From Bordetella parapertussis (lineage in GTDB: Bacteria; Bacteroidota; Bacteroidia; Chitinophagales; Chitinophagaceae), in contig CALQJX020000002.1 of the NCBI GenBank assembly GCA_943331005.2, positions 168,954 through 232,953 of the forward strand: DNA of 64,000 nt. The letters are read 5' to 3'. Positions 11,382 through 19,693 of the stretch are shown one piece after another (the stretch's first letter is position 1; each line of letters opens with the position of its first letter). Under the pieces are notes generated by a model. It searched no databases. It was given only the letters and a program-made list of their open reading frames with translations, and was not told the origin of the DNA. A program made the translations under genes and the position numbers.

Positions 11382-12233
11382 ATGAAAAAGAAATTCTTAC
11401 TCTTTTCCCTTTCAGCCGTAACACTTGGCGCAACATTAATGAGCGACTCTTCAGGCCCTGCACAAGGTGGTAATAACAGAACCGGCGCAAAAGGATCTAC
11501 TGCAAATTGCTCTAGTGGCGGTTGCCACGGTACTACAGCAACTGCTACTGCTAAGATCTGGATAGATTCTGCAGGTGTACCTGTTACAAAATACACTGCA
11601 GGTAAGGTATATACCATAAAGGCAGTAGGCAAGCACACAACCAATACAAAATTCGGTTTCCAGTTCACTGCAGTTTCAGGAACAGGTACTGCTCAGGTAA
11701 ACGCTGGTACTTTCTCTGGAGTCCCTACCGGCGCTGCAACTCGTGTAGCTTCAGGACTTAACATTGTAGAACAAACAGGTACAATATCTGCTGTTAGTCC
11801 TGCAGATTCTTTTGTGAAATCTTTCACCTGGACTGCACCTGCAACAGGCGTTGGTAATATCACCCTTTACCTAACAATTAATGGTGTAAATGGCGATGGT
11901 TCTGAGAATGCAGCCGATGGCTCTGCAAATGTTTCAATGTCCCTGCCTCTCTACACTCCTCCTACTTCAGTAGCAGATGTAACAGGTAATGTAGCTGTGA
12001 ATGCATTCCCTAACCCTGTAATGAATGAGCTGAACCTACAGATGGGCAACGCTTACAGCAACTACAGCGTGCAGGTATACGACATTACCGGCAGGAACAT
12101 ATTGAGCACAGAAATTGCAGCCAATGCTACCGGCAGCGCTACCATCAATACCAGCAACTGGATACAGGGCCTGTATAAAGTAGTAGTAAGCAATAACAAC
12201 GGCAGCGAAGTGATCTCTGTTGTAAAACAATAG
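11382..12233 (+). CDS. Secreted protein with T9SS type A sorting domain
   Basis: The 283-residue protein starts with a signal peptide (KKKFLLFSLSAVTLGATLM) and has a short Cys-containing motif (NCSSGGCHG) next to a beta-sandwich region of about 130 residues that resembles the choice-of-anchor V type. It ends in a type IX secretion C-terminal domain (AFPNPVMNELNLQ ... QGLYKVVVSNNNGSEVISVVKQ). It is likely exported and attached to the outer surface. A TTTG promoter lies upstream and a perfect terminator follows. Confidence 0.8.
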   Translation: MKKKFLLFSLSAVTLGATLMSDSSGPAQGGNNRTGAKGSTANCSSGGCHGTTATATAKIWIDSAGVPVTKYTAGKVYTIKAVGKHTTNTKFGFQFTAVSGTGTAQVNAGTFSGVPTGAATRVASGLNIVEQTGTISAVSPADSFVKSFTWTAPATGVGNITLYLTINGVNGDGSENAADGSANVSMSLPLYTPPTSVADVTGNVAVNAFPNPVMNELNLQMGNAYSNYSVQVYDITGRNILSTEIAANATGSATINTSNWIQGLYKVVVSNNNGSEVISVVKQ

Positions 12234-12251
12234 TTTTCAGACAATCCCTAT

Positions 12252-12288
12252 AATAGTAAAAGGCGCTCTGTGAGCGCCTTTTACTATT
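12252..12288. terminator. Bidirectional terminator hairpin
   Basis: A perfect 17-bp stem (12252-12268 with 12272-12288) closes a 3-nt loop. The stem carries A-rich and T-rich ends on both sides, so it can terminate both the T9SS-sorted gene on the plus strand and lysC on the minus strand. Confidence 0.85.
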
Positions 12289-12312
12289 ATATCCGTATCC
12301 AATTTCACTTAT

Positions 12313-13578
12313 CTATTTCATGATCACCTGCACTGTTTTGCGGGTCTGCTGGCGCAGCAGTATCTCTTTATCCCTGGTCAGGTCGAAGATCACCTCGGGT
12401 GTAAAATGACGAACGGTAAGTATGTTCACATTCTCATTTACCGATACTTTATAGTCCTTGCCCAGCACCTGTCGAAGTGCCGCCACCTTGTCTTCTCTGT
12501 TGTCTATACAGGCCACAAAACTGATAGCGGCATTCTGTATCAGGTTTATCTTCACCTTCAGGTTGTGAAAGATGCCGTATATCTTGCTCAGATTATCTTC
12601 TGTTATAAAAGAGAAGTCCCGGGTGGTAACCTGCACCAGCACCTGCTTATCTTTCAGCACTATCAGCGGCGGGTAGTGAACATCACTTACATCGGCCTTT
12701 ATCACAGAGCCTTCCAGCTCCTTATCCAGGAAGCACTTTACATAGAGCGGTATATTGTTGTTGTGCAGCGGCTTTATGGTCTTGGGGTGAATGATCTGTG
12801 CCCCGTAGAACGCCATTTCTATCACCTCGGCATAAGAGATGGCATCTATCTTCACCGTATCCGGAAACAGCTTGGGATCAGCATTGCGGAAACCGTTCAC
12901 ATCCTTCCATATCGTCACAGAATCCATCTTCAGCATAGCCGCCAGTATAGCTGCCGTATAGTCCGACCCCTCTCTGCCCAGCGTTACCGACTTGCCATAA
13001 TTGGTAGAGCCTATAAAACCCTGCACTACCACTATATTACCCTGTTTCAGCTGCCTGCCCAGTATGGCTTCAGCTTCCAGCTTGGTGTGGTTCCAGTCTA
13101 CCACCGCATCGCGGTAGGTATCGTCTGTTCTTATCACTTTTCGTATGTCGGTCCATTCGGCCTGCATGCCATGCTGCAGCAGCAGGAAGCAGAGCAACCT
13201 CGATGAGAACAATTCTCCCATACACACCACCTGATCATAAGAGTAGTCGTAGCTGCCGGTCCCGGCGTCTTTTATTGCCTGCTCAAACTCGGCAAACAAT
13301 GGTTTGAAAGCCTCGCAGGCCTTTGCATAAAATTCATCATTCAGCAGCGTACGGGCATAGTCCAGGTGTTGCTGCTCCAGCTTTTTGGCCAAAGCCTGCG
13401 CCGCTTCCTGCTCGTTTTGGCAGGCACTGTTCACTATAGCTTCCAGCGCATTGGTGGTCTTCCCCAGCGCAGAGAGCACTAGGAGCAATGGCTCTTTTAC
13501 ATCTGTAATTATTGGCAATAAGGCAGTCATTCTGCCCGCATCTGCAATAGATGCCCCCCCGAACTTATAAACTTTCAT
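12313..13578 (-). CDS. lysC: Aspartate kinase
   Basis: First step of the aspartate pathway to Lys, Thr and Met, phosphorylating L-aspartate with ATP. The 421-residue monofunctional enzyme shows the N-terminal KFGGASIADAGRM, the ATP-binding GREGSDYTAAILAA and a C-terminal ACT region (LVQVTTRDFSFITEDNLSKI) that would bind the feedback amino acid. Convergent with the T9SS-sorted gene through the shared hairpin. Confidence 0.92.
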   Translation of the reverse strand: MKVYKFGGASIADAGRMTALLPIITDVKEPLLLVLSALGKTTNALEAIVNSACQNEQEAAQALAKKLEQQHLDYARTLLNDEFYAKACEAFKPLFAEFEQAIKDAGTGSYDYSYDQVVCMGELFSSRLLCFLLLQHGMQAEWTDIRKVIRTDDTYRDAVVDWNHTKLEAEAILGRQLKQGNIVVVQGFIGSTNYGKSVTLGREGSDYTAAILAAMLKMDSVTIWKDVNGFRNADPKLFPDTVKIDAISYAEVIEMAFYGAQIIHPKTIKPLHNNNIPLYVKCFLDKELEGSVIKADVSDVHYPPLIVLKDKQVLVQVTTRDFSFITEDNLSKIYGIFHNLKVKINLIQNAAISFVACIDNREDKVAALRQVLGKDYKVSVNENVNILTVRHFTPEVIFDLTRDKEILLRQQTRKTVQVIMK

Positions 13579-13663
13579 AGAAATGGCAAAGGTATTATAT
13601 CAGCAATGAAGTATGGATGCTTATATAATTATGATACATTTTTTACAAAACGAATATTACATA

Positions 13664-15511
13664 TTATATAACCTTCTTACCCTTCATTGCATCTTTCAGC
13701 GCACCTTCCATTACCCTCTCAGCATAGGGGCGCGACACCTCATTGAGCTGCTCTGTCTGGTGCTGAATTCGGTCTTTATCCTGCGCAGTTATGGCATCCT
13801 TCAGCAACTGCATGTGCGCCTCTGTGGTAGCCACCTCTTCATCCATCAGCTGGTCTCTGTATTTCACCAGAAAACGCTCTGTGGTATCCAGCATCTGCTG
13901 CGCCTCAGTAGCAGCCTCTACCAGTGCCCTGGTGCTTATATCTTCTTTGGCATGTGTCAGACTGTCCAGCAGCATTTTTTCTACTTCTTCATCCGTCAGG
14001 CCATATTGCGGCTTCACCTCTATGGTCTGTGCCACACCACTGCGCAGTTCTGTAGCACTCACCTTCAGTATACCATCGGCATCTATCAGGAAGTTAACCT
14101 CTACTTTGGGCAACCCTGCAGGCATACCCGGTATACCTGTCAGATTGAATTCGGCCAGCTTACGGTTATCTTTCACCAGGTCGCGCTCTCCCTGAAAAAC
14201 AGAGATACGCATACCACCCTGACCGTCTTTGTGCGTGGTGTACTGTCGGCCGGCACGGTTGGGTATCTTAGAGTTGCGGGGAATCAGCACATCCATCAAT
14301 CCGCCCATGGTCTCTAAACCCAGCGATAGCGGGGTCACATCCAGCAGCAGCATCTCTGTGTTGTTGCCGGCCAGTATATCGGCCTGCACTGCAGCACCCA
14401 GTGCCACCACCTCATCGGGGTTCAGCTCGTCATGTACTTCCCTGCCAAAGAATTGCTTCACGCTATCCTTCACCAGTGGCACACGGGTGCTGCCACCCAC
14501 CATTACCACAGCATCTATCTTGTCCCTGGTGATACCTGCATCGCGCAGGGCATTGGCACAGGCTGTCATGGTGCGGTCTACCAGTGGCTGTATCAGCTGG
14601 TTGAACTGTGCCCTTGTTACCGATACCTTGATACCGTTTATTTCGCCCTCGTAAATATCGTTGTTGGTCAGGTGCTTTTTAGCTTCCTCTGCCGTTACGC
14701 GCAGCAGCTGCATCAGCTGCTTGTCGCTGCTACCCTCGCCCAGCTGGGTGCGCCAGTATTGCGCCAGCGCATTGTCCATATCATCTCCGCCCAGATAGGT
14801 ATCTCCGTTGGTAGAGAGCACCTCAAAGATACCATTGGTAATATTGAGTATTGACACATCAAAAGTACCACCCCCCAGATCATAAACAGCAATCGTCTTC
14901 TCCTCGTGATGTTTGGCACCTATGCCATACGCCAGACTTGCCGCCGTAGGTTCGTTAATGATACGGAGCACATCCAGCCCTGCCAGCCTTCCGGCATCGC
15001 GGGTAGCCTGGCGCTGCGCATCGTTAAAATAGGCCGGCACTGTTATCACCGCCTTGCTTATGTTGGCCTTCAGTATGTGTTCGGCACGTTTCTTCAGCTC
15101 CTTCAGTATGTAAGAAGACAGCTCTATAGGCGTGTAGAACTTCTGCCCTACCTGCACCTTCACCAGTGCATCGGTATCATCGTCTATAATGTTGTAGGCA
15201 AATACGCCCGCATGGTCGCTCACATCTTTGTAAGACTTACCCATCAGGCGTTTCACAGAGTATATGGTACGCTCGGGCTGTTGCAGCAGCATTTCGCGTG
15301 CCGGTGTTCCCACCGTAGTATTGCCATATTCATCAAAATGCACAATAGATGGCACCAGTGTCAGGCCATCGGTCTCGCGCAGGGCTATCGGCTGCTTACT
15401 ATCCTTGCGCACTATGGCCACCAGACTATTGGTAGTACCAAGGTCTATGCCCACTATTATATCTTCTGTCTGTAAACTGCCTGTGGCTATGTTGATGGCT
15501 ACTTTGCCCAT
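13664..15511 (-). CDS. hscA: Fe-S cluster assembly Hsp70 chaperone HscA
   Basis: Hsp70-family ATPase that works with the J-protein HscB on the IscU scaffold. The 615-residue length fits HscA better than DnaK. It has the ATPase motifs [27 protein letters not shown] and [10 protein letters not shown], then the substrate-binding domain with [14 protein letters not shown]. hscB lies about 1.4 kb away on the other strand, separated by one gene, which supports HscA rather than DnaK. Confidence 0.88.
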   Translation of the reverse strand: MGKVAINIATGSLQTEDIIVGIDLGTTNSLVAIVRKDSKQPIALRETDGLTLVPSIVHFDEYGNTTVGTPAREMLLQQPERTIYSVKRLMGKSYKDVSDHAGVFAYNIIDDDTDALVKVQVGQKFYTPIELSSYILKELKKRAEHILKANISKAVITVPAYFNDAQRQATRDAGRLAGLDVLRIINEPTAASLAYGIGAKHHEEKTIAVYDLGGGTFDVSILNITNGIFEVLSTNGDTYLGGDDMDNALAQYWRTQLGEGSSDKQLMQLLRVTAEEAKKHLTNNDIYEGEINGIKVSVTRAQFNQLIQPLVDRTMTACANALRDAGITRDKIDAVVMVGGSTRVPLVKDSVKQFFGREVHDELNPDEVVALGAAVQADILAGNNTEMLLLDVTPLSLGLETMGGLMDVLIPRNSKIPNRAGRQYTTHKDGQGGMRISVFQGERDLVKDNRKLAEFNLTGIPGMPAGLPKVEVNFLIDADGILKVSATELRSGVAQTIEVKPQYGLTDEEVEKMLLDSLTHAKEDISTRALVEAATEAQQMLDTTERFLVKYRDQLMDEEVATTEAHMQLLKDAITAQDKDRIQHQTEQLNEVSRPYAERVMEGALKDAMKGKKVI

Positions 15512-15619
15512 AAATCTCTTTTGAACTGCAAATGTAAATCAAAGGGTATATGCCCGTTGCTTTTAGTTACTATAGGGGTATAAAGAGTAAGGAGGACAAA
15601 TGCGCCCACCTCACACTCA

Positions 15620-16840
15620 TTAATAGGCATAATCTGCCAGATACTCATACTTACGGGTCAGCTGTCCCTGCTCGCATATAGTGGCCCTGTTCAGTATATC
15701 ACTTTCAGGCTTCAGCAGCTCCGGCAGTATATATTTCTTCAGGTGCACCCCGAAATACTGCGATGCATCGCAGGGCAGCTCGTTCGGCAAATTATCTACC
15801 GCCATTATATCTATGGTATCCTTCGTATTCCGGTAGGCCTCTGTGCGCTCAATAGAGATCCTGTCTACCCCAAATACCGGCTCGGCAATAGTTGTAGAAT
15901 CGAGTGTGATGGGCACCGATCCGTCCACATCGCAGCTTATGTCCGATATCACACTGATGCGCCAGTCATTGCGTTTTATGTCCTCTTTCTCAAACAAACG
16001 GGCTATACGGGCCTCCCAGTATATGCCATTCATCAGTATATCTGTCTGGTTCACATAGGCCGAGAATAAACACTTATAGGCCTCCGGATGCGCATGAAAA
16101 TCATCGCGGTGAAACATATTATTGTCCTTGCGGGCATACAGATCGCCACCTTTCAGGTGCGTAAACACCGGATATTCGTACTGGTGGGTCAGGTAGTCCA
16201 TAGGCTCCACCTCTTCTATATCCAGCTGGCGCATCACATCCAGCACGCCGGATGCTACCTTGCCAGATCCCGTTACCGCTATCTTCAGATTAGGGAGTTG
16301 CACTGTTTCATAGGCCTTTATCAGATCAGCATAAGAGCGTACACTATGTGCTGCCGGCAACTGGTACAGCCCGTGTTTGCGGCCATAGGTCATCAATCCG
16401 TTGTGCGCGCCTACTATACCTGCATACATACCAAAACCCAGTATGCGCTGCTCATCACTGTGCGTCAGGCACTCATAATCTATCATACGCACCTTTTTTT
16501 CTATAAGCGCATGCATCAGCCCCTTGTTGTGGGGTTGTTTTTTCTTGGTGTGCGAGAAGAAGAGATAGGTCTTGCCCGGCTGCAGATACGCCACCGGCAC
16601 CTCCTTTATACCCAGCAGCACATCGCAGTGGGTCAGATTGCTGCTCATCGGTATACCTTCTGCTATATATTCCTCATCTCTGAAGCATCTTGTAGGCGAT
16701 GGCTCTACCGTAATGCTTATCTCGGGGTATCTGTTCATTATCAGACTACACTGCTGGGGTGTCAGTGCCACCCTTTCGTCCGGTAACTTTTTCCTTTCTC
16801 TTATCAGTCCTATGCGCAGCATATCGTAATTTTGCCGCAA
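15620..16840 (-). CDS. Alanine/saccharopine dehydrogenase-family oxidoreductase
   Basis: The 406-residue protein starts, after a short extension, with LRIGLIRERKKLPDERVALTP, the typical N-terminal substrate domain of the alanine dehydrogenase/PNT-N and yeast-Lys1-type saccharopine dehydrogenase group. The Rossmann segment is LKIAVTGSGKVASGVLDVM. ISDISCDVDGSVPIT matches the family's conserved ISC-D motif. Lysine-forming saccharopine dehydrogenase is plausible; the exact substrate cannot be read from the sequence. The start could be the Met at codon 7. Confidence 0.75.
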   Translation of the reverse strand: MRQNYDMLRIGLIRERKKLPDERVALTPQQCSLIMNRYPEISITVEPSPTRCFRDEEYIAEGIPMSSNLTHCDVLLGIKEVPVAYLQPGKTYLFFSHTKKKQPHNKGLMHALIEKKVRMIDYECLTHSDEQRILGFGMYAGIVGAHNGLMTYGRKHGLYQLPAAHSVRSYADLIKAYETVQLPNLKIAVTGSGKVASGVLDVMRQLDIEEVEPMDYLTHQYEYPVFTHLKGGDLYARKDNNMFHRDDFHAHPEAYKCLFSAYVNQTDILMNGIYWEARIARLFEKEDIKRNDWRISVISDISCDVDGSVPITLDSTTIAEPVFGVDRISIERTEAYRNTKDTIDIMAVDNLPNELPCDASQYFGVHLKKYILPELLKPESDILNRATICEQGQLTRKYEYLADYAY

Positions 16841-16896
16841 AGATAAGCCGCTCCGGCTCCCTTACCAAAGATGGGTGCTGACCGGCAACTGCTATC

Positions 16897-17430
16897 ATGA
16901 CCAACTATTTCGATATTTACGAACTCCCCATATCCTTTCATCCCTCGCAGGCTGCCGTAAAAAGTAAATTTTACGAACTGAGCCGCCGTTTTCACCCCGA
17001 CAGGTTTGCACAGGCCGGTGCCGATGCCATGGCAGAGACCATGCGCATGGCCGCTACGGTAAACGAAGGCTACAAGACCCTGAAAGATGCAGATGCCACC
17101 ATGGCCTGCATCCTGCGTATGAATGGCCTGCTGGAAGAAGATGAGAAATACTCCCTGCCACCCGCCTTTCTTATGGAAATGATGGACCTCAACGAAGCCG
17201 TGAGCGACTACGAAGACGCGCCCGACAACGAGGCCGCCCGGCTCACCGCCCTCAATAGCCTTGCAGAGCTGCTGCAGGCCTGGGAAGATACCACCACTGC
17301 CCTCACCCGCCGGTTCGACGAAGGCGAACAGAACGAGGCCATTTTATTACAGATAAAAGATATGTATTTCCGCAAAAAATACTTATTGCGCATTCAGGAA
17401 AGAATTGATAGATTTGCAGCCCAATTGTAG
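16897..17430 (+). CDS. hscB: Fe-S cluster co-chaperone HscB (J protein)
   Basis: J-domain co-chaperone that recruits IscU to HscA. The J motif HPD is at residues 33-35 in RRFHPDRF, and the C-terminal half forms the helical HscB oligomerisation region containing EAVSDYED. The 177-residue length is normal. Its stop lies 39 bp before tRNA-Leu, so this is the last host protein gene before the integrated element. Confidence 0.92.
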   Translation: MTNYFDIYELPISFHPSQAAVKSKFYELSRRFHPDRFAQAGADAMAETMRMAATVNEGYKTLKDADATMACILRMNGLLEEDEKYSLPPAFLMEMMDLNEAVSDYEDAPDNEAARLTALNSLAELLQAWEDTTTALTRRFDEGEQNEAILLQIKDMYFRKKYLLRIQERIDRFAAQL

Positions 17431-17461
17431 AAGAACACCACAAGAGGTGATTTATTTTCTT

Positions 17462-19072
17462 CTATTCAAGCCCCGATGGCGGAATTGGTAGACGCGCTAG
17501 ACTCAAAATCTGGTTATCGCAAGGTAGTGCAGGTTCGATTCCTGTTCGGGGCACCAAAAGGGAAGAAGGGTCGAAATTATTCGACCCTTTCTCTTTTTTT
17601 AGCGTATAATCCTTTGTGGCATTGATAAGTAGCGGAAGAACACCGCTCTCAGGATTGGTTCGAAGTTCCTTGTTTTCAAAAACAAGCTTTTCAGGGAACA
17701 TCGAACCAATAATTTGGTGTTTTGCCTCCAAACTCGCTTCTGTAAAGAGTTTCGTCATATTACTCAAAAAATAAAATCCAAATTCCATCACTTCCTGCTC
17801 TTCGGGGTTCTTCTCACTAAGATTGATTTGCTTTCTTACAAGCCGTTCAATTTCCGGTTCTATTCTCGACTTGATACTGCGATATTCGCCAGCATCCAAA
17901 GCTCCATCTAACATCAAAGTCTGAGCGTTCTGTAACCTATTACGGTAGGTATCAATTTCCCGATCTACTTTCTCAACTTCAAGCGATTGGTCTTTATTGT
18001 TCTTTTTGTAGTGGTCGGTAGTAATGTGTTTAATGGTCTGCAACAATTTTTTATTGCCACTGATCTGATTCAGTAGCCCATAAAACAAGTCGTTAGCCAT
18101 TGGTGCTTTAAAACGCTCTGCACAGCCATCAAAACAATGATAGTAATAATATTTACCACCATTACCTTTTGAACCACTACCTGTTAGTGTCTTACCGCAT
18201 CTAGCACATTTTAAAAATCCCCGCAACGGCAATTCCTCCTGCTTACTGTTATGTGTGGGAAATCCCAATTTCTTCCTACCCAGAATCACATCCTGTACGG
18301 CATAAAATAAAGCGTCAGAAATAATTGGCTCATGTTTACCCAAAACGATCGTGGCTTCTTCATCTTTATAGGGTGGAATGACGATCTTGCCAATATAAAT
18401 GGGATTGCGCACCATATGCCAAAATATGTTCCGGCTTATTTTCAAACCTTTGGCATTAGCTAGTTTTCGTGCTGCCTCGATGTTGTATTGTCCGGTTGCC
18501 ATCTGCTCAAAAGCAAACTTCACCAATGGCGCATCTTTACTCGGTATAATGCAGGGGCGGTTGGCTTCATCCCTTCTGTTAATATAACCCTTGGGTGCCT
18601 GTCCCATCCACCTGCCATCTTTCAATGCCCGTCTCATTCCGGCAATAACATTGAGCGATCTTCTGTCATTCTCCACTTCTGGAGTGGTTAGATATACCGC
18701 CAGCATTATTTTGTTCTCCGGCACGCTCATATCCAACGGCTGTTCGATCGCTTGTGGCTCAATAAACAATTTCCCGAGCACACTTATCATGTTATATGCT
18801 TCAGGTGCGTTTCGTGAAAACCTATCCCATTTCAGAAATAACAGCAAGTCGGCATATCGCTTGTTCTTTTTCAGGAACTCCAGCATTTTCCTGAACTCTG
18901 GCCTTTCAAAGGTCTTTGCCGAGTGATCTTCTTTGTACAAGGCAACTACTTCTATGCCATTGATGGCACAATGATTGCGTAGCCGCTCTTCCTGGTGTCG
19001 CAAACTGTGTCCTTTCTCAGCTTGCTCGTCTGTACTCACCCGGATGTATAGGATAGCTTTCTTCTGTCTCAT
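17462..19072 (-). CDS. Large serine recombinase (integrase) with tRNA-encoded tail
   Basis: Site-specific recombinase that should integrate and excise the element. The resolvase-type catalytic domain starts at YIRVSTDEQ, with the nucleophile Ser at residue 13 and RFSRNAPEAYNMI further on. A recombinase domain follows (RRSLNVIAGMRRALKDGRWMGQAPKGY), then a zinc ribbon (CARCGKTLTGSG ... HCFDGC), then a coiled-coil region near residues 380-450. The 536-residue product enters the att core, and its last 30 residues are read antisense through tRNA-Leu. In the excised circle the frame would instead continue into right-end sequence for 27 residues (see findings). Confidence 0.92.
   Translation of the reverse strand: MRQKKAILYIRVSTDEQAEKGHSLRHQEERLRNHCAINGIEVVALYKEDHSAKTFERPEFRKMLEFLKKNKRYADLLLFLKWDRFSRNAPEAYNMISVLGKLFIEPQAIEQPLDMSVPENKIMLAVYLTTPEVENDRRSLNVIAGMRRALKDGRWMGQAPKGYINRRDEANRPCIIPSKDAPLVKFAFEQMATGQYNIEAARKLANAKGLKISRNIFWHMVRNPIYIGKIVIPPYKDEEATIVLGKHEPIISDALFYAVQDVILGRKKLGFPTHNSKQEELPLRGFLKCARCGKTLTGSGSKGNGGKYYYYHCFDGCAERFKAPMANDLFYGLLNQISGNKKLLQTIKHITTDHYKKNNKDQSLEVEKVDREIDTYRNRLQNAQTLMLDGALDAGEYRSIKSRIEPEIERLVRKQINLSEKNPEEQEVMEFGFYFLSNMTKLFTEASLEAKHQIIGSMFPEKLVFENKELRTNPESGVLPLLINATKDYTLKKEKGSNNFDPSSLLVPRTGIEPALPCDNQILSLARLPIPPSGLE
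17470..17556 (+). tRNA. tRNA-Leu(CAA), integration target
   Basis: This 87-nt class II tRNA has a 7-bp acceptor stem (GCCCCGA with TCGGGGC), the anticodon loop CTCAAAA giving anticodon CAA, a long variable arm, the T-loop GGTTCGATTCC and an encoded CCA at 17554-17556. The last bases are shared with the element's right end, so this copy is a hybrid: the host supplies nearly all of it and the element supplies the final bases including most of CCA. The antisense strand encodes the recombinase tail. Confidence 0.95.
17542..17554 (+). repeat. attL core, 13-bp direct repeat
   Basis: CTGTTCGGGGCAC at the 3' end of tRNA-Leu is repeated exactly at 63746-63758. A nearby GGTTCGA also occurs at both ends (17532 and 63731) but with different spacing, so it may be coincidental or part of a recombinase binding site. 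The two cores bracket every mobile gene in the window. Confidence 0.85.
17566..17597 (+). terminator. Terminator for tRNA-Leu supplied by the element
   Basis: A perfect 10-bp stem (AAGGGTCGAA at 17566-17575 with 17580-17589) and a 4-nt loop are followed by a T-rich run. It lies 9 bp after the tRNA CCA and inside the antisense recombinase coding region. It would replace the host's own terminator that was displaced to 63773. Confidence 0.75.
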
Positions 19073-19295
19073 TCGTAATGGGGTTTAAATTAATAATGTT
19101 GTTTCCCTTTCTCTTTTTGGAAGCATTAAAAATTACATCTGCCAATACATACACCCACTCTCTCATTTTCAGCAATTGCTCATCGGTGTATGTATGTTCT
19201 TTATCATTCCAGATATTGCTCATTACCTCTAAGGATACCCTATCTGTAAAAGCATCTACTCTAAACTTCTCCGGCTTTAACGCTTTGCAACTCAT
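19017..19295 (-). CDS. Small protein upstream of recombinase, function unknown
   Basis: Not recognised. The 92-residue product (ATG at 19295) is mostly helical and charged (DKEHTYTDEQLLKMREWVYVLADVIF). Its 3' end overlaps the recombinase start by 56 bp, suggesting translational coupling and a role with the recombinase, for example as a directionality factor; that is inference. A longer TTG start at 19355 would lie inside an operator repeat and upstream of the promoter, so I reject it. Confidence 0.6.
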   Translation of the reverse strand: MSCKALKPEKFRVDAFTDRVSLEVMSNIWNDKEHTYTDEQLLKMREWVYVLADVIFNASKKRKGNNIINLNPITNETEESYPIHPGEYRRAS

Positions 19296-19312
19296 AAAAT
19301 TTATATTTCGTG

Positions 19313-19341
19313 CAAAGTATCCAGTCCTAAAAAACTGCTTT
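19313..19341 (-). promoter_or_regulatory. Promoter of the recombinase operon
   Basis: Reading leftward, AAAGCAGTT (19341-19333) is followed after 16 bp by the TTTG of ATACTTTG (19320-19313). The same block with 17-bp spacing precedes the rightward operon at 22046-22075. In both places it begins exactly 8 bp after an operator repeat. Confidence 0.6.
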
Positions 19342-19349
19342 CCCGAACG

Positions 19350-19387
19350 GGACAAATTCTCCCCGATCAGGACAAATATTCCCCGAT
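19350..19387 (-). repeat. Left operator repeats (two 18-bp units, 20-bp period)
   Basis: On the minus strand, units ATCGGGGAATATTTGTCC (19387-19370) and ATCGGGGAGAATTTGTCC (19367-19350) recur with a 20-bp period. They match three units at 21980-22037 in front of the rightward operon. They sit directly upstream of the recombinase-operon promoter and directly after a helix-turn-helix gene, so they are probable binding sites for that regulator or its paralogue. Confidence 0.75.
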
Positions 19388-19397
19388 TTCATAAAAA

Positions 19398-19613
19398 TCA
19401 GGCAGCATCCATCTCCTTGGGTTCGCCAATTTTGTCAAAAATAATTTCTACTTGTTTTATCGTGTAAAATCTACCTTTTTTGTCTCCTATGTCAGACGAA
19501 AATGGTTGCAGCCAGATCTTTACTGTTCTGGGCTTAACGTCATATAGTGCAGCGAGTTCTTTTAGTGAGTAGGGCCGCAATGGGATTGTTCTATTTTTCG
19601 ATATAGTGTCCAT
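19398..19613 (-). CDS. Small helix-turn-helix regulator (paralogue A)
   Basis: 71-residue DNA-binding-like protein with a core PLRPYSLKELAALYDVKPRT, then TVKIWLQPF and IGDKKGRFYTIKQVEIIFDKIG. It is clearly paralogous to the 74-residue product at 21746 (same order of PL.PY, KxWLQPF, IG..KG.F.T..QV..I..KIG). The helices resemble a MerR-like or excisionase-like winged helix. Operator repeats follow its stop codon immediately. Likely role: regulator of the two operons; whether activator or repressor is not visible. Confidence 0.7.
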   Translation of the reverse strand: MDTISKNRTIPLRPYSLKELAALYDVKPRTVKIWLQPFSSDIGDKKGRFYTIKQVEIIFDKIGEPKEMDAA

Positions 19614-19693
19614 ACCAAATTGTTTAACTGTTAATACGCTTGTGTCTTGGTTTCATCTTCGCTGTGGAGTTGTGAGATAGTAATTTCATTATA

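Noticed and set aside
19296..19355. TTG-initiated N-terminal extension of the small gene upstream of the recombinase
   Set aside because: The extension covers the promoter and one operator unit that match the rightward control block, so transcription should begin after it. ATG at 19295 fits better.
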